Source: JARRNE01 sp963824085
GTDB lineage: Bacteria > Pseudomonadota > Gammaproteobacteria > Chromatiales > Chromatiaceae
NCBI GenBank assembly: GCA_963824085.1
Contig: CAWGNT010000015.1
Location: 558,001 to 622,000, forward strand
Reading direction: 5' to 3'
Length of the DNA stretch: 64,000 bases
Below the pieces are notes generated by a model, which saw only the letters and a list, made by a program, of their open reading frames with translations, was not told the DNA's origin and ran no database searches. A program made the position numbers and the translations under genes. Shown in pieces: positions 38,479 to 47,476 of this stretch. Each line of letters starts with the position of its first letter. The first letter of the stretch is position 1.

Positions 38479-38888
38479 GTTTGTTTCCTTCTCTCAGGTT
38501 GAAAAGACGTGGTTAGAAACCGGCAGCTCGACGCACGTCCAAGCGGCAAGTAGGCGAAAATGCAACAACCCCGGCGCCGCCACCCCGACCGGTTGGATGA
38601 TGCGCTTCCGAAAAGCTTGCCTCCCCAAAACCGCAAGTTGAACCCGCACAGTGACGAAGCGTCCGTCAGCGATTATTGTAGCGTAAAATGCCGACAAAAG
38701 TGCAACCTTTTTTGTCTTTCAGACAATTCTGCAACTCCTCTCCCTGACGCGCACTTCAACCCACTGGAACAAATCGGAAAAATCAGCGCATTGAAGGTCG
38801 TGACAAGGATAATACTGTGTCTTTCTCGCAACGCGCCTTCGGCGTCTGTGTGCGCACACTGCGGCACGCACGGACAGTGACAGGCGCA
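38479..38888. other. Gene-free divergent region between the OmpA-type gene and the GNAT gene
   Basis: About 410 bases, more AT-rich than the surroundings. On the minus strand TACAAT (38675-38680) and TTGCAC (38700-38705) might be the OmpA-type promoter, but the 19-base spacing is long. On the plus strand AAGGA lies seven bases before a GTG at 38817, an alternative start for the GNAT gene. Confidence 0.4.
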
Positions 38889-39332
38889 ATGGCTTCCACG
38901 GCTGGGCGGCGAACATTTGTCGTTCGGCTCGCCGATTGGGACCAGGACCGGAGCGAGCTGGGCCGACTTCGTCACCGCGTCTTCGTGGTGGAACAGGGAG
39001 TTCCCGAGGAGCTGGAGTGGGATGGTGAGGACGCTTGCGCGGTACACCTCCTCGCCCTCGATAGGGCGTCTCGCCCCATAGGCGTAGCGCGCCTGTTGCC
39101 CACCGGGCAAATCGGCCGCATGGCGGTCTTGCCGGAGTGGCGCGCGCGGGGTGTCGGCAGCGCGCTTCTTCGCGAGATTCTTCGCATCGCCAGGGACCAG
39201 GGTCACCCATCCCCGTTCCTCAACGCACAGACCACCGCCCTTGGCTTCTATCGACGAATGGGCTTCATCCCCGTCGGGGAGGAATTCCAGGAAGCAGGCA
39301 TTCCACATCGGAGGATGATCCTGGACCAATGA
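38889..39332 (+). CDS. GNAT family N-acetyltransferase
   Basis: A 147-residue single GNAT domain. The acetyl-CoA loop is RMAVLPEWRARGVGSALL, preceded by RHRVFVVEQGVPEELEWDGED and ending NAQTTALGFYRRMGFIPVGEEF, the form seen in YjcF/ElaA-like enzymes. Substrate unknown. The start is either ATG 38889 or GTG 38817, the latter with a well-placed AAGGA; the domain begins near the ATG, so I use that. It ends two bases before the next gene. Confidence 0.85.
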   Translation: MASTAGRRTFVVRLADWDQDRSELGRLRHRVFVVEQGVPEELEWDGEDACAVHLLALDRASRPIGVARLLPTGQIGRMAVLPEWRARGVGSALLREILRIARDQGHPSPFLNAQTTALGFYRRMGFIPVGEEFQEAGIPHRRMILDQ

Positions 39333-39333
39333 A

Positions 39334-39858
39334 ATGAACGCCACACATTCGGACCTATCAGATCGGATTCTGGGGGAAACGGCCGGACCAGTGGCCCTGC
39401 ACGATCAGGCAGCGATCCGCAGCGCCGGCACCCGCATGGCGCAACAGGCGTCCCGCGAGCTGTGGCTCTTCAGCCACGACCTGGACGCCCCGCTATATGA
39501 CCAACAGGAGTTCTTGGACGCGGTGCGCCGAATCGCTGTGGAGGTCCCCACCACGGCAGTGCACATCCTTCTATACGATGCAAAGTCCGCGATTCACAAT
39601 GGCCATCGGCTCATCGAGCTCGCTCGGCACCTCACGTCCCGGATCCAAATCCGCCGCGTGCCGATCGAGCTGCAGGAACGCACCGAGGCCTACCTGCTTG
39701 CCGACGATCGCGGATACGTACTGCGTCCGCTGGCGGACGTCTACGAGGGGACCGCGGACTTCAACGATCCCCTTGAAGTGCGACGCCTGCGCGAACAGTT
39801 TGGACGCATCTGGGACGTCGGTGATGTTCACCAAGAGCTGCGGCGCCTGTATCTCTAG
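39334..39858 (+). CDS. Unknown protein of 174 residues, coupled to the GNAT gene
   Basis: I cannot name a family with confidence. The product is soluble and mixed alpha/beta: ASRELWLFSHDLDAPLYDQQEFLDA, a strand VHILLYDAKSAIHNGHRL, then RIQIRRVPIELQERTEAYLLADDRGYVLRPL. This layout, with a His residue in a strand-loop, vaguely recalls half of a phospholipase-D fold. It starts one base after the GNAT stop, so the pair probably works together. Confidence 0.7.
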   Translation: MNATHSDLSDRILGETAGPVALHDQAAIRSAGTRMAQQASRELWLFSHDLDAPLYDQQEFLDAVRRIAVEVPTTAVHILLYDAKSAIHNGHRLIELARHLTSRIQIRRVPIELQERTEAYLLADDRGYVLRPLADVYEGTADFNDPLEVRRLREQFGRIWDVGDVHQELRRLYL

Positions 39859-39913
39859 CGCCCCGTCCCGACGCGGATTGCGGCCACGGCCAACTGCCTC
39901 GCCGCTGCGACCG

Positions 39914-41542
39914 TTACGGGTGGGTGACCGAGCCCCCCCGGCGGGCCGATCCGATCAGCTCCGCTCCACTAGAATCGGGCGATGCCAATGGATAGGGTGC
40001 CTCGTACTTGGTGGTGGTAAAGACCTCGAACGAAGCCCCATCGCGCCAGGCACCCGGCGGCAGCCCGGCCTTGCGGGCCAGGTTGGACAGCGTTTCATCT
40101 CGATCCCAACCCATTTCCGTCGAGACCTGTGGCAGGAACAAGGCGTAGTGCTCCCCCTTTTTGAGGATGACACCCTCCTCGCCGACCTGAAACTCATCCA
40201 CGGAAGCTATCGGCTCGGGCGGTGAGAGAACGCTCACCTCCACCTCAAGATCGCCCAGCTCCTCCGGCCCCACCGGGCGAAAGCGATAATCGCTGCGGGC
40301 CGCGTTGATGCCGTTCTCGAGAACCGCCCGATACAGCGGCTTCTTCTCCTTGTCTTCCAGCACGTAGCCCATACAGCCGCGCAGCACGCCTCCGCGCCAC
40401 AGGGTCACGAAGGCGCCACCGGGAGCCTCCAGCTCCGGCGGCAGGGCTGCCAAGGCATCGCGGATCTCACCGTCCTGTGCGTCGGATTTCCCGAACACCG
40501 CGCGCTTCACCCCGAGCACCGCGAGCCGGTGGAGCAGCTTGAGGTCAGCCTCACCCAAGGCGTGTTGCTTGTGGCTCGCTCTTGCGCTTTCGGTGCCGGC
40601 GGAGAACGCGGTCGGGCCGGAAACCGCGAGGGCGACATAGCTCACCGAGTTGAGCCAGTCCCCGGTCAGGGCGCCGCTGGTGGTGTAGGCGATCCGGTCA
40701 ACATGCGCATCGGGGGGTAGCAGATAGAGCAGCAGCGCGAGCGCACGATACCCGCAGACGGTGATCCCCGTCGTCGCCTGGTACGCCAGGAACCCAGGGC
40801 CGTCTCGGGCGAGGATGCGGTCGACGGCTCCGTCGTCGAGGCCTCGAATCTTTGCGGCCACATCCTCATCCGGAGCAAAGGGAATGTAGCCGAAGCGTGG
40901 ACCGAAGTGGGTAAAGTCGCTGGAGACCACAATAAGGGTGTGATCATCAGCGAGCGGGCGCAACAGATCCGCCGCGGCCGGATAGTCGGCTTCGGCAAGC
41001 TCTCCGACCAAGATGGGAACCAGCTTCCAGCCAGGCGCAAGCGCCCGCTGCAGCAGCGGTAGCTCGATCTCGATTGCGTGCTCACCGGCATGCGCGACAG
41101 GGTCTGCTGTTACCAGACCCGACTTTCGCAGTGCGGCAACGGCCGCCGCATCCAGCGGGACCTGGCCGAGGGGCGTCGCATAGGCATCCACGTCGGCGAT
41201 GGACAGTCCGCGGAACGCCTTGTGGTGCGAGGGCGCAAGCAGGATCACGCGCCTGTAATCCCGGCCGCGTACCAGGGCGACGGCGGCCGCCGCCGTCTCG
41301 CCGCTATACGCGTAGCCGGCATGGGGGACAGCCAGGGCGCGGATCCGAGCTGTTGAGTCGGTCACCTTCACGTCATCGAGCAGGCCATCGACGTAATGCT
41401 GGAGCTCCATCGCATCCGCTGGATACCAGCTACCCGCCAGCGCACTCTCGCGAACCCGCTCCGCCGCACCGACTGAAACTGTCGCCAGTCCGACTACCAA
41501 CAGGAAGCCGAGGGACGGCTCGAGGGGCGCCCTCCGTTTCAT
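39914..41542 (-). CDS. amrB: Exported AmmeMemoRadiSam protein B/A fusion (Memo domain plus AMMECR1 domain)
   Basis: A product of about 542 residues with an N-terminal signal-like helix (GFLLVVGLATVSVGAAER), a Memo domain (AVPHAGYAYSGETAAAA, HAGEHAIEIELPLLQRAL, SSDFTHFGPRFGY, all with the conserved His residues) and a C-terminal AMMECR1 domain (FVTLWRGGVLRGCMGY, the LRGC block). The two domains are usually separate proteins. Function in bacteria is unsettled; Memo is a metal-binding protein fold related to dioxygenases. The signal suggests the fusion works outside the cytoplasm. ATG 41542 is preferred to TTG 41563. Last gene of the five-gene operon. Confidence 0.88.
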   Translation of the reverse strand: MKRRAPLEPSLGFLLVVGLATVSVGAAERVRESALAGSWYPADAMELQHYVDGLLDDVKVTDSTARIRALAVPHAGYAYSGETAAAAVALVRGRDYRRVILLAPSHHKAFRGLSIADVDAYATPLGQVPLDAAAVAALRKSGLVTADPVAHAGEHAIEIELPLLQRALAPGWKLVPILVGELAEADYPAAADLLRPLADDHTLIVVSSDFTHFGPRFGYIPFAPDEDVAAKIRGLDDGAVDRILARDGPGFLAYQATTGITVCGYRALALLLYLLPPDAHVDRIAYTTSGALTGDWLNSVSYVALAVSGPTAFSAGTESARASHKQHALGEADLKLLHRLAVLGVKRAVFGKSDAQDGEIRDALAALPPELEAPGGAFVTLWRGGVLRGCMGYVLEDKEKKPLYRAVLENGINAARSDYRFRPVGPEELGDLEVEVSVLSPPEPIASVDEFQVGEEGVILKKGEHYALFLPQVSTEMGWDRDETLSNLARKAGLPPGAWRDGASFEVFTTTKYEAPYPLASPDSSGAELIGSARRGGSVTHP

Positions 41543-41552
41543 ACGGACGTCC

Positions 41553-41738
41553 TCATCCCGCAAGCCTGTGGGGGCGGTAGAAGTCCGCCTCCCGCAGGCT
41601 CAGCTGCTTGGGCCGCTGGGGCCGCTTGGGTCGCGGAAGGAGGGGAAGGGCTGCCGCGGCGGCCCCGAGGCCGCCGAGCAGGCCGAGGAAGCGCCTGCGC
41701 CCGAGCAGCTCGCGCTCGTGAACGCGTTCAGTCTTCAT
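41553..41738 (-). CDS. 61-residue twin-arginine signal protein
   Basis: Almost the whole protein is a Tat signal: GRRRFLGLLGGLGAAAAALPLL, followed by a basic Pro-rich stretch and the end SLREADFYRPHRLAG. Its ATG overlaps the radical SAM stop (ATGA), and its own stop lies just before the Memo-AMMECR1 start. Similar mini Tat proteins accompany exported formate dehydrogenases, where they may be anchors or carriers. Here it could hold or accompany a folded redox partner. Function unknown. Confidence 0.78.
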   Translation of the reverse strand: MKTERVHERELLGRRRFLGLLGGLGAAAAALPLLPRPKRPQRPKQLSLREADFYRPHRLAG

Positions 41739-42715
41739 GTCCAGACTCCAGGAATCTCTTGGTTACAGGTGGGACAGCGGCCGTCTGCCGTCAGATGGTT
41801 CTCGCCGATCACGAATCCCGTGCGTCGGATGAGCAGGGTACCGTCCGTCGGGCAGTAAGTGGAGTTTCCCTCGTGCCCGAGGACGTTCCCGACGTAGACG
41901 TAGTGCAGACCGGCGTCCAGGGCCTCTCGGCGTGCGCGGTCCAGGACTTCGGCAGGGGTCGGTGGCAGGTTGCGCATCCGATACTGCGGATGAAAGCGGC
42001 TGAAGTGGAGTGGCGTGTCTGCGCCGAGCTCATCGCGGATCCAGCGCACCATGCGCCTGATCATTGCGAGGTCGTCATTGAGTGTCGGTATCACTAGGTT
42101 GGTGACCTCGACCCACACCCCTTCTTCGCGAAAGGTTACCAAGGCGTCCAGGACCGGCTGCAGGGTGGCCGCACTCACACGGCGGTAGAAGCCGTCGTCA
42201 AATGCCTTGAGGTCCGCGTTGGTCGCGTCCAAGACCTTGCATAGACGTCGCAAGGGCTCCTTGTTGATGTAGGCGGCGGTAATGAAGACGTTCGAGAGTC
42301 CCTCCTGATGGGCGAGCTCACTGCTGTCGTAAACGTACTCGTAAAACACGATGGGATCCGAATACGTGTAAGCGATGCTCTGGCACCCCTGGCTCTTCGC
42401 CGCTCGCACCAGCTCGGGTGGATCGGCGCGGTAAATCTCCTCCATCTCCTCCCCGCCTCGCTGCGAGAGCTGCCAGTTCTGGCAGTTGAGGCAGTGCAGG
42501 TTACAGCCGGCGGTCGCAATGGAGAAGACCGGGGTACCCGGGTGGAAGTGATACAGCGGCTTCTTTTCCATGGGATCGATGTGGATCGCAGAGGGGCGGC
42601 CATAGGTCGTAGCCCTGAGCTTTCCGCCCAGGTTGACCCGGATTCGGCAGTCCCCTGCCCCGCCTTCAGGGATCACGCAACGTCTCGGACAGAGCTCGCA
42701 CGTCACCGCAGTCAT
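41735..42715 (-). CDS. amrS: AmmeMemoRadiSam system radical SAM enzyme
   Basis: A 326-residue radical SAM enzyme with the cluster motif CNLHCLNCQNW (C-x3-C-x2-C), an N-terminal Cys-rich start CELCPRRCVIPEGGAGDC, AYTYSDPIVFYEYVYD, NADLKAFDDGFYRR and a C-terminal CPTDGTLLIRRTG with CPTCNQ, a possible zinc site. This is the defining enzyme of the AmmeMemoRadiSam set; its product is unknown to me. A GGGGGAGAG ribosome site fixes the ATG at 42715, which overlaps the stop of the small membrane protein before it. The long open frame upstream is not used. Confidence 0.92.
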   Translation of the reverse strand: MTAVTCELCPRRCVIPEGGAGDCRIRVNLGGKLRATTYGRPSAIHIDPMEKKPLYHFHPGTPVFSIATAGCNLHCLNCQNWQLSQRGGEEMEEIYRADPPELVRAAKSQGCQSIAYTYSDPIVFYEYVYDSSELAHQEGLSNVFITAAYINKEPLRRLCKVLDATNADLKAFDDGFYRRVSAATLQPVLDALVTFREEGVWVEVTNLVIPTLNDDLAMIRRMVRWIRDELGADTPLHFSRFHPQYRMRNLPPTPAEVLDRARREALDAGLHYVYVGNVLGHEGNSTYCPTDGTLLIRRTGFVIGENHLTADGRCPTCNQEIPGVWT

Positions 42716-42966
42716 CTCTCCCCCCTGACGTGGGTCGTCTCCACGTCGGTGGCCGAGTGGTACCAATTCGCCTCGCGGTCGCGAAGCTCGCCGCTCTCGA
42801 TACGCCGCTGCAAGGCCGCGGCGTCCACGCTTCTCCAGCCACTGCCCTCCTGTCCCACAGCCTGAAGGCCTGCACCCAGATGAAGCGCGATCACGAATCC
42901 GATGAGTACGACCAGTGAGAGGAACCGGAACTCTCGCAAGTGCCAATGGCGAACCGTGTAAAACAT
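42712..42966 (-). CDS. Small membrane-anchored protein of 84 residues in the AmmeMemoRadiSam operon
   Basis: One hydrophobic helix (FRFLSLVVLIGFVIALHLGAG, about residues 14-34) and a polar tail ALQRRIESGELRDREANWY, facing the periplasm. I do not recognise a named family. It begins 20 bases after the large fusion gene and overlaps the radical SAM start by four bases, so it is an integral operon member. Confidence 0.75.
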   Translation of the reverse strand: MFYTVRHWHLREFRFLSLVVLIGFVIALHLGAGLQAVGQEGSGWRSVDAAALQRRIESGELRDREANWYHSATDVETTHVRGER

Positions 42967-42985
42967 GATCGCGAGCGCCTTGAAA

Positions 42986-45900
42986 CTACAATAAGTTTAG
43001 TCCATGCAAAGCACTCGGCGACCCTCTCTCATCCAGATCCCGCCGCCCGCGGCGCGGCCGATGGCGCAGATGGGTGTCTGCCCCTGTCAGGCAGCGGTTG
43101 CAGCGAATGCAGTCCACGTCGAACTCGTCGCGCACGCCGAGGTCGCAGTGCTCGAACTGCCGCTTGGGCGCCAATCGCTGCAGGAAGGCCAACTTGTTGC
43201 TGAGCGCCAGGAAGGCGCCGAAGGGACAAAAATAGCGACACCAAAAGCGGACGTAGAAGAGCGAGCCCAACACCACTCCGATGGCCAGAACCAGCATCCA
43301 ACCCGACAAGCGACCGCCAAAGACGTGCTGCATAGGATCGAAGGAGCCCCAGACGCCGTCCCCGCTCAGCCACACGGCGACCAGCATGAGCCCCAAAAGC
43401 AGGAACTTGAGGTAGCGGAGTCTATGCTCGAGCTGCCGGTCCGGATAGCTGCGCAAACCCAACCGGCGCCCGAGTTTGGACGCGAGCTCCTGCAGGATGC
43501 CGAAGGGGCATGCATACCCGCACCACGCCTGCCCGAAGAGGACCGCGGTGACGGCGACGAATCCGAGTAGCAGCCAACGCTGGGGGTTCTCCGTCGGGGA
43601 TGCCGCGCGGCCCAGGCTCAGGTTCACCAGGTCCACCTCTGTGACCAAGGTGTTCAGCCACAGGCCCAAGACCCCCAAGGCCACCACCTGGAAGACCAGC
43701 CGTGCCCGCTCGCTGCCCGAAAGATAGATCGGGAAGAAAGCGGTCAACAGCGCGAGGGTCACCCAGAAGCCGGCATCCAGTCCGTGCTCTGCGATCTCCT
43801 TCGACACCGGCACGGGCTTGCCGAAGGCGGCTCCGGTCGCCCGCCTGGCGCTCAGGTTGATGGCCTGCAGCGCCGCACGGCTGGTGACCGTGGCACCGGT
43901 AAGTCCGTCCACCCGCTGCAGGGTCAGGGGGCCGGCAGCCAGGTCCTGACCCGCCAAGCCCCGCAGCCATTGGTCGATCCCCGTGATGTAGGAAGGCGTC
44001 TCGTCGGAGTCGACATAGCGCAGGCCGCGCACCACTCCCTCGTGGTCCACGGACAACAGCAGGTTGATCGGACCCGCAAACCCCCTGACGTCCGGTGCCG
44101 CCGCGAGCGTGGATAGGCTGGCCGTCTCCGCCTCTTGTGACCCGGCCCGAAAGCCGAGATAGTAAGGGAAAGGCGACTCTCTCAGCTCAAAGCGCGCGGA
44201 TGCGCTCACATCCGCCAGCCGGCTGTCGTCGAAGTGGAGGCTTGGAGCAGGCTCGGTCCCGCGCTCCAGCAGCTGCCAAGCGTAGACGAAGAGCGCCACG
44301 AAGGTGAGGTACCAACCGAAACGGCGCCACGGGAAGGACTGGAACCCTCGCGCCCGCAGACCCGGGATCGACTCAGGAAGCAGGCGCGCGAACAAGAGGG
44401 GCAGAAGCGACAGGACCGCCGCGGCAGCAAGGATGCGGCAGGTCCCCTCGACGCCCAGGATAGGGACCATGAGCGCCCCCGTGATCAGGCCGCCGATCGC
44501 CCCGCCCAGGTTATCGGCGGCCTGCGCGATGCCGCCGCTCTGCACGATCTCTCCGAGGTCACGGTGGGCCAAGTCCACGGCGAGGGGAAATCCGCTGCCC
44601 GTCAGCGCGCCTACCGCTAGCGCCACGCCAAGGTACCCCGCCTCCTGCCCGGCCGAGGCCGATGCCCCAAGGGCGCCCAAGGTCGCAGGCATCAGCAAGA
44701 GCCCCACAGTGACCGCGGCCATGACCACCGTCAGCTTCAGCACCGGGCGCCCGCCTCCGGCAAACCGCTGTCCTGCCCCGGCGCCCAGCGCGAGACCGGT
44801 CATGAAGAGGCCGTTGAGGAGGGCCACTCGCTCGAACATGAATCCGACGTGGGACTGATAGCTGAAGAGCAATGCCAGCTGCGCCGCCATGGCGACCAGA
44901 CCCAGCACCGCGAGCACGAAGGTTGCTCCCTGTCGAGTCAAGCGCGGGCGCCGAAAACCTTCGAGCCCCGAGCGCAACAGCCACAGCCCCACCAGGAGCA
45001 GCATCGGCGTCAGATAGGGCCATGCCCCCATGAGGCGCAGCCGCTCCAGCCAATCGACGAAACCGGACGCGCTGAACTTGCCCCAGAGAACCATATTCAG
45101 GTAGTAAGTCACGGGCCGCTCATCGGTATTCAGGTCGGATTCCGTACGCTCCAGGCGATCGCGCACGTAAGCAATGTCCTCTGCCGGCAGTAGATTGTAG
45201 AAGGTTGCGGCGGGCACTCGCCGTCCATTGAGCGGCGTCGCCAGATACCGCCGCTCCAGCTCCACCGGCTCTTCACTCACCCGCCCCGCGGCTGCGGCGG
45301 CGCAGAACACCACCTTGTCTCCGGGTGCAATGGCGACGTGCGGAAACACCTCCTTGAGGGTCTGGAACACAGAGCCTGTGTAGCTCCCAACTGTTCGCCC
45401 CAGGTAGTGGGAGGCGCCGCTCACCTGGGTGCAAAAGACGCCCGCGGGGGTCAGGTGCTCGCGCACCTGCCGGTAAAAATCCAGCGTGAAGTAGCGGTTG
45501 CTGTAGGCGCTTGCGGGGGAGGCGTTGAGCACAAGGATCAGGCCATAGCGCTCATCCTTTGGAAGCCGTTGGATAAAGCGCCGACCATCCTTGAACTGGA
45601 GCGCGAGCCTGGAATCCCTGAGTGCCCGCCGGTCGTCCTCCGTGAGATACGGCCGGACCTCCTCGAAGGCGCGGCGATCCTCCTCCACTTGATCGATCTG
45701 CGTGGCCGGATAGCGCAAAAGCTCTGCCGCAAGCCCGCTGGCGAACCCGCCGAACAGCAGAACCCGCTCCGCCCCCGCGGCCTGGGCGTAGTAATAGGCC
45801 GCCTCCTGCCGCACCTCGCTCGGCAGCGGAAAGCTCTCCCGGACTTGGCCATCCCCCACGACCGAAATCTGCTTACCCAAGCGCGCTACGGCCACGTGGC

Positions 45901-46690
45901 CGTAGCGCGTCTCAACCGCATCCAGCAGCTGAAGACCCGGCTGCAGGGTGGCGAATCGCAGCCCCTCAAGGCTGTCATCGAGCCAGTGCGCCAAGGGGGG
46001 AACGGCCACCGCGAGCCCCGCGGCGGCGACCGTCAATGCGCCCCAGCCATGCCAGCTGGATCGTCGCCCCAGAAACCAGGCCGTCAACCCGAGCACCAGC
46101 GTCAGGAGTCCCAGGGTCTGGACTAGTCCAAGCCACTGAATGAGCACGAAGGTGAAGAGCACACCCCCGAGCAGAGCGCCGAGCGCATCGGCGATGTAGA
46201 GCCGGGATACGACGCCGACGGCAGTGAGCTTATTGTCCTTTCTGGTCTCGTCTCGCAGCGCCTTGCAGGCGAGCGGAAACGCGAGCCCCAACACCAGGCT
46301 GCTTGGGATGGTGATCAGGAAAAAGGCGAGGAAGAGCTCCCCCAGCGGAACGAACTCGCTCGATGACACGTCGAGGAACAGACGCACCGAGCGCAGGGCG
46401 AGGACCTGCAGAGCCAGTAGCAGAGGAAGAAGCACCAGGAGCCACCGGAGAGTCGCCAAAGCTGCGCCGGCCCAATGCCTGTGCCGCAGCCGCAGCACTA
46501 CCACCGATCCCACGCCCAGCCAGAACAGCCAGCTACCGTAGAAGACCCCCAGGCTCACCTCGTTGCCGTAGAAGACTACCAGTCCCTCCCGGATCAGTAC
46601 GGCCTGCACGATCTGGGAATAAGCCCCAAGGACGAGAAGGGCAAGAAAGATGCGATGCTTCAGTGGCACAGCCGGACGGTGGGCAAACAC
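42986..46690 (-). CDS. 1,234-residue membrane fusion: spermidine-synthase-like, FMN-binding and NosR/NapH-type Fe-S domains
   Basis: Order of parts: hydrophobic helices (about 12-240), a spermidine-synthase-like Rossmann domain (about 245-520), a second helix block like the other half of a transporter (about 540-800), a periplasmic FMN-binding domain with DGLTGATVTS (Thr for covalent FMN, bases 43880-43909), then a membrane ferredoxin domain with CGYACPFG, CRYFCPFGAF and a final CIRCNRC. The synthase domain has GGFASG where active enzymes have GGGDG, and NASPASAY where they have an Asp-containing block, so it is probably not catalytic. The end resembles NosR/NapH electron-transfer proteins. 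The GTG at 46690 lacks a clear ribosome site; GTG 46666 is possible. Confidence 0.85.
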   Translation of the reverse strand: MFAHRPAVPLKHRIFLALLVLGAYSQIVQAVLIREGLVVFYGNEVSLGVFYGSWLFWLGVGSVVVLRLRHRHWAGAALATLRWLLVLLPLLLALQVLALRSVRLFLDVSSSEFVPLGELFLAFFLITIPSSLVLGLAFPLACKALRDETRKDNKLTAVGVVSRLYIADALGALLGGVLFTFVLIQWLGLVQTLGLLTLVLGLTAWFLGRRSSWHGWGALTVAAAGLAVAVPPLAHWLDDSLEGLRFATLQPGLQLLDAVETRYGHVAVARLGKQISVVGDGQVRESFPLPSEVRQEAAYYYAQAAGAERVLLFGGFASGLAAELLRYPATQIDQVEEDRRAFEEVRPYLTEDDRRALRDSRLALQFKDGRRFIQRLPKDERYGLILVLNASPASAYSNRYFTLDFYRQVREHLTPAGVFCTQVSGASHYLGRTVGSYTGSVFQTLKEVFPHVAIAPGDKVVFCAAAAAGRVSEEPVELERRYLATPLNGRRVPAATFYNLLPAEDIAYVRDRLERTESDLNTDERPVTYYLNMVLWGKFSASGFVDWLERLRLMGAWPYLTPMLLLVGLWLLRSGLEGFRRPRLTRQGATFVLAVLGLVAMAAQLALLFSYQSHVGFMFERVALLNGLFMTGLALGAGAGQRFAGGGRPVLKLTVVMAAVTVGLLLMPATLGALGASASAGQEAGYLGVALAVGALTGSGFPLAVDLAHRDLGEIVQSGGIAQAADNLGGAIGGLITGALMVPILGVEGTCRILAAAAVLSLLPLLFARLLPESIPGLRARGFQSFPWRRFGWYLTFVALFVYAWQLLERGTEPAPSLHFDDSRLADVSASARFELRESPFPYYLGFRAGSQEAETASLSTLAAAPDVRGFAGPINLLLSVDHEGVVRGLRYVDSDETPSYITGIDQWLRGLAGQDLAAGPLTLQRVDGLTGATVTSRAALQAINLSARRATGAAFGKPVPVSKEIAEHGLDAGFWVTLALLTAFFPIYLSGSERARLVFQVVALGVLGLWLNTLVTEVDLVNLSLGRAASPTENPQRWLLLGFVAVTAVLFGQAWCGYACPFGILQELASKLGRRLGLRSYPDRQLEHRLRYLKFLLLGLMLVAVWLSGDGVWGSFDPMQHVFGGRLSGWMLVLAIGVVLGSLFYVRFWCRYFCPFGAFLALSNKLAFLQRLAPKRQFEHCDLGVRDEFDVDCIRCNRCLTGADTHLRHRPRRGRRDLDERGSPSALHGLNLL

Positions 46691-46991
46691 CGCGTCAACC
46701 AGGAGGCGGCAACGGGCCCTATCACCTTATACTACTGCATTTTCGACGACGCACTGACCAGCCTCGGCCGCGATTCCGGGCGGGCCAGGCAAGATAAGAC
46801 AAGTGATAAAACCCTGCTTCGGCTAGGCATTTGGGGTGAGCGTGGACCGGCAGAACACGCCGTGAATACGTCCATCTACGCTCGAAGGCGGCATCCGTGC
46901 CGCCTGTGGTTCCATCGACTCACCCCCACCGCCTCATGTCCGGTCGTTTGAGCGGAGGAATGGTACTGATGGTCACCACAGGATACGGCAC
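46691..46991. other. Divergent upstream region of the AmmeMemoRadiSam operon and the MaoC gene
   Basis: About 300 bases with no gene. It must carry the operon promoter on the minus strand; I see AT-rich patches near 46725 and 46795 but no clear hexamer pair. A seven-pair hairpin (46887-46893 with 46898-46904, TCCG loop) lies upstream of the MaoC gene and has no T-tract. Confidence 0.45.
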
Positions 46992-47465
46992 GTGACTCTC
47001 ACAAATTGCTTGACGGCGTCCATGCTCCAAGTCGGGATGCGCCACCGCGAAAGGCTGAGCTTCAGCCGCGAGCAGGTCGAACGCTATTGCGCGCTCAGCG
47101 GCGACATGAACGCCATTCATCGCGATCTGGACGCCGCCCGACTGCGCTTCCCGGACGTGAAGGACATCGTGGTCCCGGGCGGTCTGGTGCAGATCTCCAT
47201 AACCGGCATCTTCGGGACCCGCTTTCCCGGCGACGGCTGTCTTGGCCTTACGTTCGCCCCGGAGCGCTTTCGTAAGCCGGTATGTCCAGGGGACGAGCTC
47301 ACCGTCACCATCGAGGTGACACGGGTCAAAGGCGCAATCATCGAGGTGGACGTCACACTGGATGACGATCAGGGGGTCCGCATCGGTAGCGCGAAGTCGA
47401 AGCTCGTCCCTGCCGACGATACGTATCGCCGATGGTGGGCCGATCATAGTGCCCAACCCGAGTAG
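46992..47465 (+). CDS. MaoC-like hydratase (hot-dog fold)
   Basis: A 157-residue single hot-dog protein with the hydratase active-site motif SGDMNAIHRD (Asp and His) and PGGLVQISITGIFGTRFPGDGC. Members hydrate enoyl-CoA thioesters in fatty-acid or PHA metabolism or act as enoyl reductase-like partners; no pathway genes are next to it. The GTG at 46992 has AGGA eight bases upstream; ATG 47022 is an alternative. Confidence 0.83.
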   Translation: MTLTNCLTASMLQVGMRHRERLSFSREQVERYCALSGDMNAIHRDLDAARLRFPDVKDIVVPGGLVQISITGIFGTRFPGDGCLGLTFAPERFRKPVCPGDELTVTIEVTRVKGAIIEVDVTLDDDQGVRIGSAKSKLVPADDTYRRWWADHSAQPE

Positions 47466-47476
47466 TGCAACGAGAT

